A DNA stretch of 64,000 nt from Coptis chinensis (GCA_015680905.1 CM027384.1:77037501-77101500), one strand, 5' to 3'; shown: positions 11,291 to 22,495, counted from the first letter of the stretch. The notes: generated by a model from the sequence alone, not told the origin. Made by a program: numbers and translations.

Positions 11291-11980
11291 TATTTGGGCA
11301 TGGGAGTTTCAGGTGGCGAAGAGGGTGCTCGTAATGGACCTTGTCTTATGCCTGGTGGCTCTTACCAAGCTTATTTGAACATCAAGGAGATTGTGAAGAA
11401 GGTCGCTGCACAAGTGGAGGATGGCCCTTGCATCACTTACATTGGAGAAGGTGGGTCAGGTGATTTCGTGAAGATGGTACACAATGGTATTGAATACGGA
11501 GACATGCAATTGATTTCTGAGGCGTAAGATGTGTTGAAGAATGTTGGAGGATTGTCTAATTCAGAATTGGCAGGCATTTTCGATGAATGGAACAGAGGAG
11601 AGCTTGAAAGCTTCTTGGTTGAGATAACGGCTGATATATTTAAGGTTAAAGATGAACACGGTGATGGGGAATTAGTTCATAAAATTTTGGATAAGACAGG
11701 GATGAAGGGGACTGGGAAATGGACTGTCCAACAGGCGGCTGAGTTGTCGGTTACTGCTCCAACCATTGCTGCTTCTTTGGATTGTAGGTATTTGAGTGGT
11801 TTGAAAGAGGAGAGGGAGGCCGCGGCAGCAGTTTTGAAGGAGGCTGGCATGACTGAGGCTGCGAGGCCAAGTGTTGATAAGAAGAGATTGATTGATGATG
11901 TTAGACAAGCGTTGTATGCGTCCAAGATTTGTAGTTATGCAAAGGGGGTGAATTTGTTGAGAGCTAAGAGTGTAGAGCAG
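11291..11980 (+). pseudogene. PGD: Truncated 6-phosphogluconate dehydrogenase pseudogene
   Basis: The translation carries hallmark blocks of decarboxylating 6-phosphogluconate dehydrogenase, the oxidative pentose phosphate enzyme: [34 protein letters not shown] with the substrate-binding Lys and His-Asn, DKTGMKGTGKWTVQQAAELS and DDVRQALYASKICSYA. About 230 of the usual roughly 485 residues are present. The N-terminal NADP-binding Rossmann part and the C-terminal third are missing. An in-frame TAA at 11526-11528 replaces the Tyr codon after the QLISEA block. There is no intron across the copied region; this may reflect an intronless parent or retroposition. Apart from the stop the frame is intact, so decay looks recent. 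It lies between the two halves of a hAT-like element. Confidence 0.9.
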
Positions 11981-12783
11981 AATACATACCGTGCCTCACT
12001 TGAAACAACACCTTTTGTCTTATCATTCACTAAGTTTTTCTTTTGTTTTATTGCAAATTGGCTATGTTAAGTTGGATTGTTATTTTTTCTCGCACAATGT
12101 GTTTCCTGGGTATGATTAGAAAAAGACCAATAAATGAACAACATCTCCTGTGTTAGGTTCAGTGCTTATTGTTTTGTCTTGCAGTTTCTGTTTTTAGTGA
12201 GTGGCGCATCTACCTATTAAGCTCGGCTATACTATGATTTTTTTCCTATCTTTTGCATTTCAAGTAGATAAGAAATGAAAGTTTCTCCAACTTTTACTTT
12301 GCTGGTTCTACTGGTCTTTCATTGATAATAAAAGTATACATTTCCTTTATGCAAGAGTGAATTGTTAGCCACTTAGCCCCCTTCCTCCTTCGTTTGTGTT
12401 ATTATGTGTTTTGAATGCTTCATTGCTTATACCTAGCAATGGGTCTGGTTTATGTTTTCCAGAGGATAGATAGCTGTCAGATAGGGCTTTTAGGTTGTTG
12501 ATTTGATGATTGTTGTCTCATTTAATCTCTCTATGGAGTCAAAGGCTCAAAGCACCGTCTACATACATGGGCCAGGGTTCTTCACGCTCATGGTTAGCGC
12601 CTCCACTATGTTTTCGCCTGGCACCTTATTGTGTTGCAGCAGTGCATGTTCCATGCCTAGTTCAATTCACTTAATTATTTTGTTTTTTTGGTATTACTTA
12701 GTACCAGTGTGCGTGCAATGTGTTGCACTCGTCTTCCTTATGTTTGAAGTGTTTTTAGTTGATCGTTTTAAATTAAAGCACAA
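11981..12783. other. Non-coding DNA after the 6PGDH copy
   Basis: Homology to 6PGDH stops abruptly after the NLLRAKSVEQ block. The rest is T-rich and shows no recognisable coding sequence. Confidence 0.4.
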
Positions 12784-13025
12784 TTGATCGCGTGATTAGA
12801 GAAGTCTAACTTGTAGTTTCAGGTTTTCTGCTTTTTGTCCATATTGTTTTGTATGGTGAGCGGATTGATCGCGTGATTAGAGAAGTCTAACTTGTAGTTT
12901 CAGGTTTTCTGCTTTTTGTCCATATTGTTTTGTATGGTGAGCGGATTGATCGCGTGATTAGAGAAGTCTAACTTGTAGTTTCAGGTTTTCTGCTTTTTGT
13001 CCATATTGTTTTGTATGGTGAGCGG
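12784..13025. repeat. Three tandem copies of an 81-bp unit
   Basis: The unit starting TTGATCGCGTGATTAGAGAA begins at 12784, 12865 and 12946 and ends TTTGTATGGTGAGCGG(A/G). The three copies appear identical by eye apart from the last bases, which points to a very recent tandem duplication or to an assembly artefact. No coding meaning found. Confidence 0.95.
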
Positions 13026-14255
13026 GTGTGGGCTTACAATTGTTGGAGAAAATTAGCTCAACTAAACCATATGGACAGGTAAACCATTTTTGACTGATGG
13101 ATAAAGTTTGAAATGATTGACAAACGAATGTGCTGGGGGCTTCTTAGTTGCATAAATGCCACATCTGATGGAAAACAACAATTCCGTCTTATAATTCGAC
13201 AATGATGTACAGAGAAAAACTAGTGTCTTTTACTATATATATACACAACTCGATTAGTGCGTTGTGTGTTTGCATATTTATTACTCAGTAACTTACAACT
13301 AATGTGTCTTCCAAGTTTTTCAAGTTTATACTAAATTTATAAAAGTGTCTTCAAGTTTTTACTGTTGCAGTTGTATTGTAAATGCGACGGTCGTATTCGG
13401 ACAAACAAAATTAGAGTTTTCTATTTGGTTTTTCTGCTCTTAATTTTCTGATTCATAATTCAGTTGAAGCAAAAACAATGCATTTGGAGATGCACTACTA
13501 ATAGGATGAGATTGTTCAAAGTAAAATTTTATCAAAAAAAAAAAAAAAAAAATGATTTAGGTTTCTTATACTCAGTATACACCCAAAAGAAATAGCACTT
13601 TGCTTAATATTGCAAGCAAATTCACATTTTTGTTTGGTGTTTGTATATGTTCATTGTAGCAATCCAAAGTATAATAGTCTTTTGAATTCTCTCATTCGTC
13701 AAAATTTGATTTTGAATTTTTTTCAAATCCTCATTCGGTTGGCATTCATCCAATCCTTATTACTTTGGTATGGTTTATTTAAATTAAAAGTAGGTGTTTA
13801 CATGTTTATTGGTGAAATAAAATAAGATGTTATTGGAGAAGGAAAAGAAAACCGCGGTTTTTTTTCTTCTATAAGTGAATCATGTAGAGTAGAGTAATAT
13901 GTAGGGTTTAGTATGGGTCCGACGAGTTATATTCAATAAATGACTTGTTTTAGTCAATAAATATTTTGGGTACACCTAATAAAAAGAAGTGTAATATAGA
14001 AAACTAAATGTGTCTAAAATTATTTTATTTATTTATTTTAAAAGTAGATTAGGAGAGTGTTTTTATGGGTTTGTCCAAAATCACTCTAAATTAATTGGTT
14101 GTTGCCTGTTGGACACTTGGACTTGGACTTAGCTTGAATTTGTTTCAGTGCTCTCATTCCTACCAAACATCAATAATAGTTTGTACACCTTCAAGTTTGC
14201 CTAAAAATAAATAGATCTATGCGTATATATTAGGATACTTATTCAATTCCTTTTA
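13026..14255. other. Intergenic DNA, no gene seen
   Basis: AT-rich, with a homopolymer A run near 13532-13550. No supported gene. Confidence 0.35.
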
Positions 14256-14447
14256 AAACATACTGAATTTTTGGATTTCGAATTTTTACAGCAAAACGTT
14301 TACAACACAAATAAATAGTGTAGCACATAATTGTTGTTTTGCGAATTATTGACCGAATATTTGACCGTATATTTCTATATGAAAACCAAATAATACTCAA
14401 ATCATTCCCATATCAAATTTTTACCGTATCCCGAAATGTTAACAACG
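14256..14447. repeat. Right half of the split hAT-like MITE
   Basis: The words GAATTTTTACAGCAAAACGTTTACAA, split here as gaatttttacagcaaaacg and the following bases, plus tcattcccatatcaaatttt and tatcccgaaatgttaacaac, align with the right end of the element at 2979-3668. The terminus is GTTAACAACG. The following bases are CAAAATGAG, close to the CAAATGAG preceding the left half at 9362. Confidence 0.6.
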
Positions 14448-15620
14448 CAAAATGAGATCTCATATTTCTTTGCCAACACATATCATTTCAGCTTATATCA
14501 TACTAGGATATGCCCGTGCCTACGACCCGTGAGACCTCGACGCGCCTGTGGTGCTATCCCGACAACTCGTCGAGGCGTACCTACGCCTTCGGCATGAAAC
14601 AACACATTACGTCTTTGGCGCAAGGCCAACCACACCTTTGCCGCGAAACCCTATCAGCCTAATTGTCCATTATCCATAAGCCCAATAGTATTAATTGGGC
14701 CAGCCAATTGTGCAGTACCATATCAAATTTAGAGGCCCAACAGTTTATAAGCCCATCCGCAATTGTTGACTTTTGATTGAATTTTGAATAAAATTGTACA
14801 AACCCTCCAAATACTTGGATCGGCCCAGTCATATTTTGGTGAGAATGATTATCTACTATTGGATAGAGACTTTTGGCCCCACATTTTCCTATTTTGTTAG
14901 ATAGAGTATATTAATGTGGTTTAGAACGTGGAATTTAGCAATACGTAGCTTGGTATAGTGGTGATGAAAATCAGACAATTTTAAAGATTATTGTGATCTG
15001 TGTGTAAGATTTCCATCCACATCCGTTAAGGTCTGCTAAGTTGCAAGTTCGATCTGCTATGCTTTAGCTAGATGCGATGGTTCTAATTTTTAAGAATAGA
15101 ATAATAGATTGACTCACACACAGAAAATGAGACAAATTTTATTTGTTTTCTTCTTCCGATCATTTCTTCTACAGGAAATGCGCTCCTAAATCAACAACAA
15201 TCCCACTGTCTAAATTCATTTTCATTTTCATTTTTTCATCGAAAAAAAAAAAATTCATTTTCATTTAGTCGCCATAAAAGAATGATAACACGATTGACAC
15301 ATGTGAGTATGTGACCTTACACTAAATAAAAGGGCAGATATGAGATCGTAACCAATGAATTGGGTTTTAGACTTGTAGGTGATAGAGCAGTTACACATTC
15401 TCGAGTCTCTGTATTCAAACGTTTCCAGTCGCTTTAACTAACTGTTTTCTGAAAAAGTGGCCTTTATAAAACTTCAACAACTACACCTTTCATGACTTGT
15501 GAGTTGTGACATTGCATTCGTCCAACTCATTCGGCGCGTTGTTCACTAGCATCTCTATTTAAAGTGTTAAGTTTTGTTGGTGCACATCAGCACATCATTT
15601 GAGTGAGAAATAGTAAATCG
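14448..15620. other. Intergenic DNA with possible SINE-like trace
   Basis: No protein gene. TAGCTTGGTATAGTGGT at about 14947-14963 and GTTGCAAGTTCGATC at about 15041-15055 resemble A and B boxes of a tRNA-related SINE but are spaced too far apart for a standard head. A GC-richer block at 14510-14650 starts ACTAGGATATGCCCGTGCC. Confidence 0.35.
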
Positions 15621-15808
15621 CTCTTTACCAAAAAAAAATAATAATAATAAAATTGTCAAATCGAGAATTGAGACGTTAAACATAACACATACTGCTGGCA
15701 AATTTCGTTAAATTTCTCTTTACCAAAAAAAAAAAAAAAAAAAAAATTGTCAAATCGAGAATTGAGACGTTGAACATAACATACTGCTGGCAAATTTCGT
15801 TAAATTTC
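15621..15808. repeat. Tandem duplication of a ~95-bp segment
   Basis: Two adjacent copies, 15621-15715 and 15716-15808, each begin CTCTTTACCAAAAAAAA, contain TTGTCAAATCGAGAATTGAG and end CTGGCAAATTTCGTTAAATTT. They differ in the length of the poly-A tract and a few bases. Confidence 0.95.
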
Positions 15809-16028
15809 GCAATATAGAAAATGCTTGGCAACTCCGACAAATTTTTTGTGAAGCTTGTAATCTGTCCCGAGTCCCGACACAGATTTTGGCATATTTATGA
15901 GATTTCAAGAGTTGGCAATTTGGACAAATATCGAAATTTTGAACTAGATATAGAACATCCCCACTTCAAGGCGAGTAATATTACACTGACAAAAAAAAAA
16001 TGACACAGTCAAAACATAGTGACATGAC

Positions 16029-16412
16029 ATGTTGCAACATCAATGTTGCAGTGGTGAAAATAAGAGTCAAAAATATTTTTTCTCTCACTCAAAACACTTT
16101 TTCTCTTTCCATTATTATTTTTCCATTCTCATCTTTTCTTCATAGCAAACCATTCATTCTATTAATTTTTCATAGTACAACATTGATGTTGCAGTGGTTT
16201 TCATGGTGCATCATTGATGTTGCGATTTGATGTTGATGTTGAAGTGATATTTCTCGGTGCAATATTCACGTTGCAGTTGCATGGGTTTTTATGGGTTTTT
16301 ATGGTGCAACATTGATGTTGAAGTGATATTTCATAGTACAATATTGATGTTGCAGTGGTTTTCATAGTGCAACATTGATGTTGAAGTGATATTTCTCGGT
16401 GCAACATACTAG
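16029..16412. repeat. Degenerate minisatellite built on gcaacattgatgttg
   Basis: The phrase GTGCAACATTGATGTTG(C/A)AGTG recurs about six times with spacers such as ATATTTCTCGGTGCAA and GGTTTTCATAGTGCAA. The first copy, at 16033-16050, has the near-palindrome TGCAACATCAATGTTGCA. It may be a foldback element amplified locally. Open frames across it simply translate the repeat. Confidence 0.8.
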
Positions 16413-16433
16413 TGGTACTTCTCGATACTTGTT

Positions 16434-16912
16434 ATCAGACCCGGCCCGACCTAGTGGGTTGACCTGGTAAACCGGTGACCCGATCCCCTAACAGGGTTGG
16501 GTTATAGGTTAGATCGTTTATGCAATCAACCTAGTACGAACCTAGTTGAACCGGCCGATTTTTATCCAAACCGAATAGATTCGCACGGTTTTGAGCAACC
16601 CGGTCAGATTCTCAAATTTTAATGGTTGAAAAAATTAATTTTGCTAGGCTGGGGATTCAAACCTAGAACAACTTATAACACACACATAATGTCTTACCAG
16701 CATGCCAAACTTCACTATTTGTGTTAAGAATATGATTTATTATGTATTTATCTTAATATATTAGTATTTGATAATTAACACACTCAATTGGATTTCTTTT
16801 CAAAGCTCAAATGGGTTATGTGGGGGTTGGTTCAAACATGGGTTCTCAAAAATAACAAGGAGGCCTAGTTCCCACCACACTACTATGCGTTTTCAATAAT
16901 AAAAAAAAGAGT
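16434..16912. repeat. Dispersed repeat starting ttatcagacccgg
   Basis: TTATCAGACCCGGC occurs here and again at about 35374, followed in both places by words built from cccggt/gggtt. Both copies are soon followed by a MULE terminus. The nature of the repeat is unknown. Confidence 0.5.
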
Positions 16913-18030
16913 GAATTTGAGTTACCCCCTTAAATTTATGTAGCGTTTTGTGTTTAACTCCCAAATTTTGAATCATCACACTTAGACCCCCACTCCTTCT
17001 CAGACCTCTAACAGAACTGTTCATATTTTCCATAATGCCCAAACAACCATTTCAAGAAAATTGTGGAAGCAAGTAGTTTCTCCCCCAATTAAACATGACC
17101 CACTCTATTAACTTTGATTAAAACCCCCAACTTAGGGTTTTATTTTGCTTCTCACTTTATTTCTCATCTCCTCGCTTCGGCTGCTAAATTTCTCAACATT
17201 CAATTTCTCAACATTCATTTCTCAACCTCGAAATAACTACTTCTTACATTGGAATCCACGATCTCGTACTCGAATCAACAATCTCACAGTCAAGGTAATT
17301 TCATGTGCCTTATTTTCACATACTGATAATTTAGGGTTTTTCATTCTAAGGTTTTTTTAAATTATATAATCAATGTCTAATAAAGTTTACTTTGTTTAGT
17401 TACATTGTAGCATCATGTTTAGTTACTTTGTTTCATGTTATATTGATATATTCATGATATGAATGGATATTTTGTCAAAGTCAGTTTATTTCACTCAACT
17501 GAAACACATAATGTTTTAAAGTTGATAGCTTTATAATTGATAACACGATTTTAAAGTTTGGTTGTTGCGTCTGATTGTTGTTTTGGTTTTGGCTTGGTTA
17601 CATTGCTGCAGATAATGACCACAATTAGGATCCTTAGGCGTCACCATGGGGGTGAATGGGTAATGTAGAGGATGGACAATATATAAAATATGTTGGTGGA
17701 CAGTATATAGATTATGAGGAATGAGATTATGATTACACAAGTTTGATAGACCTTGTTGTTTGGATCACTTTAACATTTGGTGTCCCATCTGGAAATGTAT
17801 TAGAAATATGGTGGTTGCATGGTGGAAACAAAACAAGGCCAGAAACAGATAGAGCTGTGTTATTCATGTGGGAAAATGCAAGAGTTAATGTAAATGGGTT
17901 CACACATATCTTTGTAAATTGGCATGAGTTGGATGTCATTACAAGTGATGATGAAAATGAGGGGCAAGGTGAAATACCACATGTTGTGGACTCTTCCACA
18001 GATAGTGAAGATGAATATATATATATATTA
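16913..18030 (+). mobile_element. MULE fragment: 5' terminus plus transposase N-terminal region
   Basis: Bases 16913-17030 match 35475-35620 closely in the same orientation (shared phrases: tagcgttttgtgtttaact, gaatcatcacacttagaccc, cctctaacagaactgttcat). This long conserved end fits a Mutator-like TIR. It is followed by an untranslated stretch and by a MuDR-type N-terminal domain at 17616. The element is cut at 18030 by another transposon; no 3' TIR was found. Confidence 0.65.
17616..18030 (+). pseudogene. MULE (MuDR-type) transposase N-terminal fragment
   Basis: The reading starts at ATG 17616 with MTTIRILRRHHGGEW, then after a frame change continues VEDGQYIKYVGGQYIDYEE, a stop, and DYDYTSLIDLVVWITLTFG. 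The HHGGE...YVGG...D pattern is typical of the N-terminal domain of plant MuDR-family transposases, which precedes the DDE core. At least one frameshift (near 17660) and one in-frame TGA (near 17725) disrupt it. The downstream acidic stretch (SDDENEGQGEIPHVVDSSTD) fits the usual linker. The catalytic region is missing because another element interrupts at 18031. Confidence 0.65.
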
Positions 18031-19107
18031 TCCGGACTGCTAAATTCCGGACTTGAACGGACTCACAATAAAAAGGAATCTCACGTGTATTTTTTTTTTG
18101 GTAATTAAAGTTTCTCTCACCAAATAAATCTAAAAACTAGGCCCCACAACTCCAAAGTCAAAAGGAATCACGTGAGTATACCCAAAAAAAAAAAAAAAAC
18201 TACTCGATCTGATCTCTCGTCTTTTTACCGTTTCCTTGTCTCTTCATCCACTCATGTTTCTCCTTCGATTCTGTTTATCTCTCCTACCTAACACTTAGAG
18301 TTCCATGAAATTTCTTGATTGCTAAGTGCTAACATATAAGCAATTTCCTGATTCCTTTTGTGCCAAAGTCGAAGAACTTCTGTTAAATACCGCTTCTGTT
18401 AATTTCTTCGCAACTTTCATCACAAACTAGCAATAAAGAATCAGCCAGATCTTATATACAATGGAACGTCAGAAGTCCATGACCAACCCACAAACTCCAT
18501 CAAGAGCGCCATCAGCCAGCAGTGTCTACGTTCTCAAGGATTTGCATTTTGATTTCATGGCATCATCCCATGCATCTCCAATGTCTAAATTTTTTGATAC
18601 AGTGTAATTTTTGTGTACCACTAGTTAGGCTTTGGAATGAAATGGGTAATCGAAATTCGAAAGTTCGAGCAATCAACAAGTTTCTATTGATTCCACTGTG
18701 CGTCTTCTATATTAATTCTTCTATGAACAACTACTACTCCATTATATTTACAAACACAATTTCACCCATTTTAATTTCAAAACTGGTGTCCCAATATTCA
18801 AAAATTTCGAAACTTGTATAAATCAGTGGGGATCGGAAGTGTTGTTACTAGCTAAGAATATGAGAGCAAAGACTTTACCTTTTGCAACCTAGCTAGCTAA
18901 GATTTAAAATAATTATTTCAAGAGAAGACAAAACACAGGAAGAGAGAGAGTAGGGAGGTAGAACCGTTTTACACTTGTTTCCTTTTTTATTCGTTACACG
19001 GTGAAAGAGTTTCCCAGAGTTTCGTACGACTGAGAGGAGAGAGAGAGGAACACATGAGATTCTTTTTTATTGTGAGGTCCATTCAAGTCCGGAATTTAAT
19101 AGTCCGT
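18031..19107. mobile_element. TIR transposon carrying an exon-like segment (Pack-type candidate)
   Basis: About 57 bp at each end are inverted repeats: ATTCCGGACTTGAACGGAC and CACAATAAAAAGGAATCTCA on the left match the complement of GTCCATTCAAGTCCGGAAT and its inner flank on the right. Both sides abut (TA)n, so the TSD cannot be read. Between the TIRs is non-repetitive, gene-like sequence with a C/T-rich leader and a short ORF at 18461. Long TIRs with no transposase suggest a non-autonomous Mutator-like element. Confidence 0.75.
18461..18607 (+). CDS. Short ORF, possible captured first exon
   Basis: A 48-codon frame starting MERQKSMTNPQTPSRAPSAS and ending at TAA 18605-18607, preceded by a C/T-rich stretch that resembles a plant 5' UTR. 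The first 27 or so residues are polar and Ser/Pro-rich, like the N-terminus of a real protein; the later part may read through a former splice donor. It sits inside a TIR element, so a captured host exon is the likely explanation. The donor gene is not recognised. Confidence 0.35.
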   Translation: MERQKSMTNPQTPSRAPSASSVYVLKDLHFDFMASSHASPMSKFFDTV

Positions 19108-19120
19108 ATAGGAGCAAAAT

Positions 19121-19260
19121 TGTATATATATATATATATATAAAACCGCCTAGCGCCTAGTCCGTCTAGGCACTGTCTAGAAGGCCTAGGCGCTAGGCTC
19201 TCCCCACCGCCGACTACCGCCTAATGTTTTTTAGAACATTGGTTTTAGGAGCAATGCGTA
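19121..19260. repeat. (TA)n tract and cctagcgcctag palindromic remnant
   Basis: A (TA)11 run is followed by CCGCCTAGCGCCTAG ... GGCCTAGGCGCTAGGC, a set of interleaved palindromes of unknown origin. Confidence 0.6.
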
Positions 19261-21629
19261 ATTTTGCCTATACCAAAGCCCAAAAGGCAGTCTATAGTCT
19301 ATACGGACCTGACCAACTGCAAGGTGTAAGGGTTCATAATATGGATTTGTATTCCAAATCATTGCAATGACGTGGTAGGGTGATGGGCTTGGCCTAATAG
19401 GCTGGGCTTTAATGAAGTTAACATTCTACCTAACCGCCCAACTTAACTCTTGGTTGGGTTGCGGTATTTACACCCATTTTATAGGATTGACACCCCTTTG
19501 GCAAAATGGTACATGAATAATGGTTATTTCTTATATGTTCTTTTACAGCCAACATGTTTGATAGTTCAACGGCCGTGAGTTGCCGCGAGATCTCACATTC
19601 CATGGCATCATCTTTTTCTTTAGAGCTTATTCATACGTTCAAAAAACAACACCAAACCCATAAAAAAAATGTACAATTGAGGCATAATATTGTTATCTTG
19701 TGGCAAAAAATTTCGTACGATTTAAGAAAAAATTGTGATCAAGTTGATGAAGAAAAGTTTTGGTAATTAATACAAGAAAGACTATTCCATTTTGGTAAAT
19801 ACAACTATCTCGCGCCAACTGACTTTTTTTGCGGTGGCTATAAAAAAAATCTATATAATAAAAAGGGTTGGTGTGGGGATTGCAGGGCCCATCAGAAGGC
19901 TACAAATCCTCCTCACAAGTTATGACATGGCAAATTCAAAGACTTACGGGATATGTGCACTTTATTATTTGAGCAACACAAAAGTACTGGATCATTGTTG
20001 ATTTGGTCAACAATGGCTACCTTATGGACCGGGTTTTTATCTTTCAGTGGGCATAATTTTAAAACAAAAAAGGACTCACGACAATAACTTTTCATGGATT
20101 TTCCATCTCGTGGCAATTCCTAATTGTAGGTATTACCTTTTCGTGGCAACTTATTGCCGTGAGTGATTTTTTTATATAATTAATAGAGTGGTGCCAATAC
20201 TTTGGAATTAGTCAAAAGGGTTCCAATCCCACTGCGACCGTAAATCAATCTAGTTGTTGTCCTGGAGGTCCCTTCAACTTTGCCAATGATTCCATGATGA
20301 CCATGAACACGAACGTAAAACACGGAATGTCCATGCCTTAGTTCCCTATGAATTTTTAACCACCAATTGGTATAACAAATCTTAAACGAGAGAGTGAATT
20401 GATATATAAAACAGAAAATTGGGTATAGGTACACAGATGCAAATTTCTTAAGTTTAGAGGAAATAACAAACTTTTTTTTGGTTTTTCCTCCATAAAAACT
20501 GAAATTTGACATCTGTCTCAAATTTCAGACTGACTTTTACAATTTTGACCTCTTTTATTAGTCCCAACTAAAGAAGCCAACTACCAACAAAAAAAAGCTA
20601 CGAACTAAATCAGTTACCAAAAGAGTAGTGGGTTAATCAAAATAACTAAAATTCATCTGAAATCTACAAAATTCCAATTAAAAGTGAGATGAATTTCTGG
20701 AGAGACCAAAACAATGTGGAAAACATCAACTTCAAAAACGGAAAAAATGTATGTTGATTACAACTAATTTCAATACAACTTTAACAATTTAAAATGCATC
20801 TCTGATAATTTTGAATAACATGTTTAATCTTTGTTTGATGTAATTCAAATTGTGAAATTGTGAAAGGACAAATGGTTTTTTTTTTTATAACACAATTGTA
20901 TTATTTGTTTGCAGTACATCTTGGAGCAATACACACGCACCCTTGCCTGATGAGTGAGACTCGATTGACACACACACACACCTACAGCCTGCGCACATTA
21001 GATTTTCATATTATTTATTTGTGGAAGAAATTGGCAGTTACAAATGAAAGGGTAAAATGAGAAATAAGAAGTTTTAAAAACAGTTAATACACCCAAAAAG
21101 TGACGTGTTGTTAAAATTGGAGTATAATCAAAAGATAATATTGGTCTTTCTCTAAACAAAAAGCACACTAAAGAAAGTGTCTAGAGCCCAATTTCTAGAT
21201 TGATAAAAACACATCCTCCTGATCCAACATCCAAGTGTCAAACTCTCCCTTTCCGTGACGAAAAATTCGCATGTAGATGATGCGACTATAAACGTATATG
21301 GGATTGTTGGACGGTGTTTTGGATGTTTTTCCAGAGATATAGCATAGTTGGAAAAGGTCTCGATTTATTCGCACTGAAATTTTGGTATGGATATTTCCTA
21401 GACTCGAACACCTATTCAATTTAACTAAGAATATATGCTCTTAAAGATGCTCCATTTCTCCATGAACATATTGACTAATATCAATCTTGCCAACAACTGG
21501 ATTGAGTCGAGTTACATACTTACAACATTTATTTTCTTAACCAAATTCGCTATCTACCACCTAATTTGTCAACAAGGCATGTAATCCAGATAAACAAATG
21601 ATATTTTATATCTTCTTCTTATCTACAAA
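19261..21629. other. Intergenic DNA, no gene supported
   Basis: No coding evidence. Around 20067-20175, GGACTCACGACAATAA and TTGCCGTGAGTGATTTTT form a weak inverted repeat of roughly 110 bp that could be an old MITE, but no TSD was found. A (CA) run occurs near 20970. Confidence 0.35.
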
Positions 21630-22420
21630 GAAGGGTGGAGTGGGTTGACAAATTCTATCTCACAAGGTGATACATGGTCGTGCCACCCCTAACTATAGAC
21701 ACTAAAATGTTTTTCTGGAGTGAGTTAACAAGTTTTTTTGGGGTGAGTTTAAAAGTTTTTCTCACCTCACCCACCCCACACAAAAAACGCTTGGATTGTT
21801 TTTGGGCTGAACTTTTATGGGTTGTTGGGCTCTGGAAACATGAGTAAGGGCTCATTTAAAAAAAATGGGGGAGGGGTGCATATCTGTGTCGTAGGGGGGA
21901 AGGGTGCAGATGCATGTCGGGGGCGCCGAAGGTGCACGCACAGATACACGCGCGGTTCGGCGCGCGTATCTGGGACATAGTGGGAGGAGGGGGCAAATGC
22001 GTGTCGGGGCGCCGTAGGTGTGCGTATCTGTACCGTATGGGGAGATTCGCGTCAGAGGCGCCGAAGGAACGTGTATCTGTGGTCGTAGGGGGGGCGGATG
22101 CACGTCGGGGCGCCTTTCGGCACGCATATCTGTGTTGTACGGCACCGGCAAATACTAGTCTAATACAATATAAAGGAGAAGGGGGACAAATTCCACGTCA
22201 TAAGGTGAGACATGGTTGGCACACCCCCGAGTTAAAAAGTCTTTCTCACCAGACCCACTTCACACAAAAAAATCAACAATGGGATGAACTTTTATGGGTT
22301 GTTGGGCTAAACCTTTTACGGGCCTAGAAACATAAACACGGGCTCAAGGGGGCTAGCGGGTCGTAGGCACACCGAGGCCTCATGGGCCGTAGACACATGG
22401 GCTCATTTTAAACATAAATA
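21630..22420. repeat. Duplicated ~230-bp flanks around a GC-rich minisatellite
   Basis: Sequence at about 21635-21850 (TTTTATGGGTTGTTGGGCT, ACATGGT, CTCACC...CACACAAAAAA) recurs at about 22180-22350. Between them, 21868-22150 is a degenerate minisatellite of roughly 55-bp units with the words GTCGGGGCGCC, GCGTATCTGT and GTAGGGGG. It is far more GC-rich than its surroundings. Open frames on both strands only translate the repeat. Confidence 0.7.
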
Positions 22421-22464
22421 GTTGTCAGTAAGGGTGGGGGTAGGTAGGTCGTGTAGGCTGTAGG

Positions 22465-22495
22465 CACGACATACCCTAGTTTTCTAAAAGACATA
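22465..22495 (+). mobile_element. Possible Helitron 3' end
   Basis: GTCGTG at 22458-22463 and CACGAC at 22475-22480 can pair as a small hairpin around TAGGCTGTAGG; about nine bases later the sequence reads CTAGT. A hairpin shortly before CTRR followed by T is the usual Helitron 3' terminus. The related phrase near 14510 (complement strand CACGGGCATATCCTAGT) may be another copy. No 5' end or Rep/helicase was found. Confidence 0.25.

Noticed and set aside
12503-12787. 94-residue ORF
   Set aside because: No motif; T-rich intergenic sequence.
14940-15060. Second SINE with A box TAGCTTGGTATAGTGGT
   Set aside because: B-box candidate is about 80 bp too far away and no TSD or tail was found.
20067-20175. 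~110-bp MITE
   Set aside because: Inverted repeat is weak and no TSD could be identified.
21914-22327. 137-residue ORF on the plus strand and the opposite ORFs at 21852-22151
   Set aside because: They translate a GC-rich minisatellite; no domain or start context.
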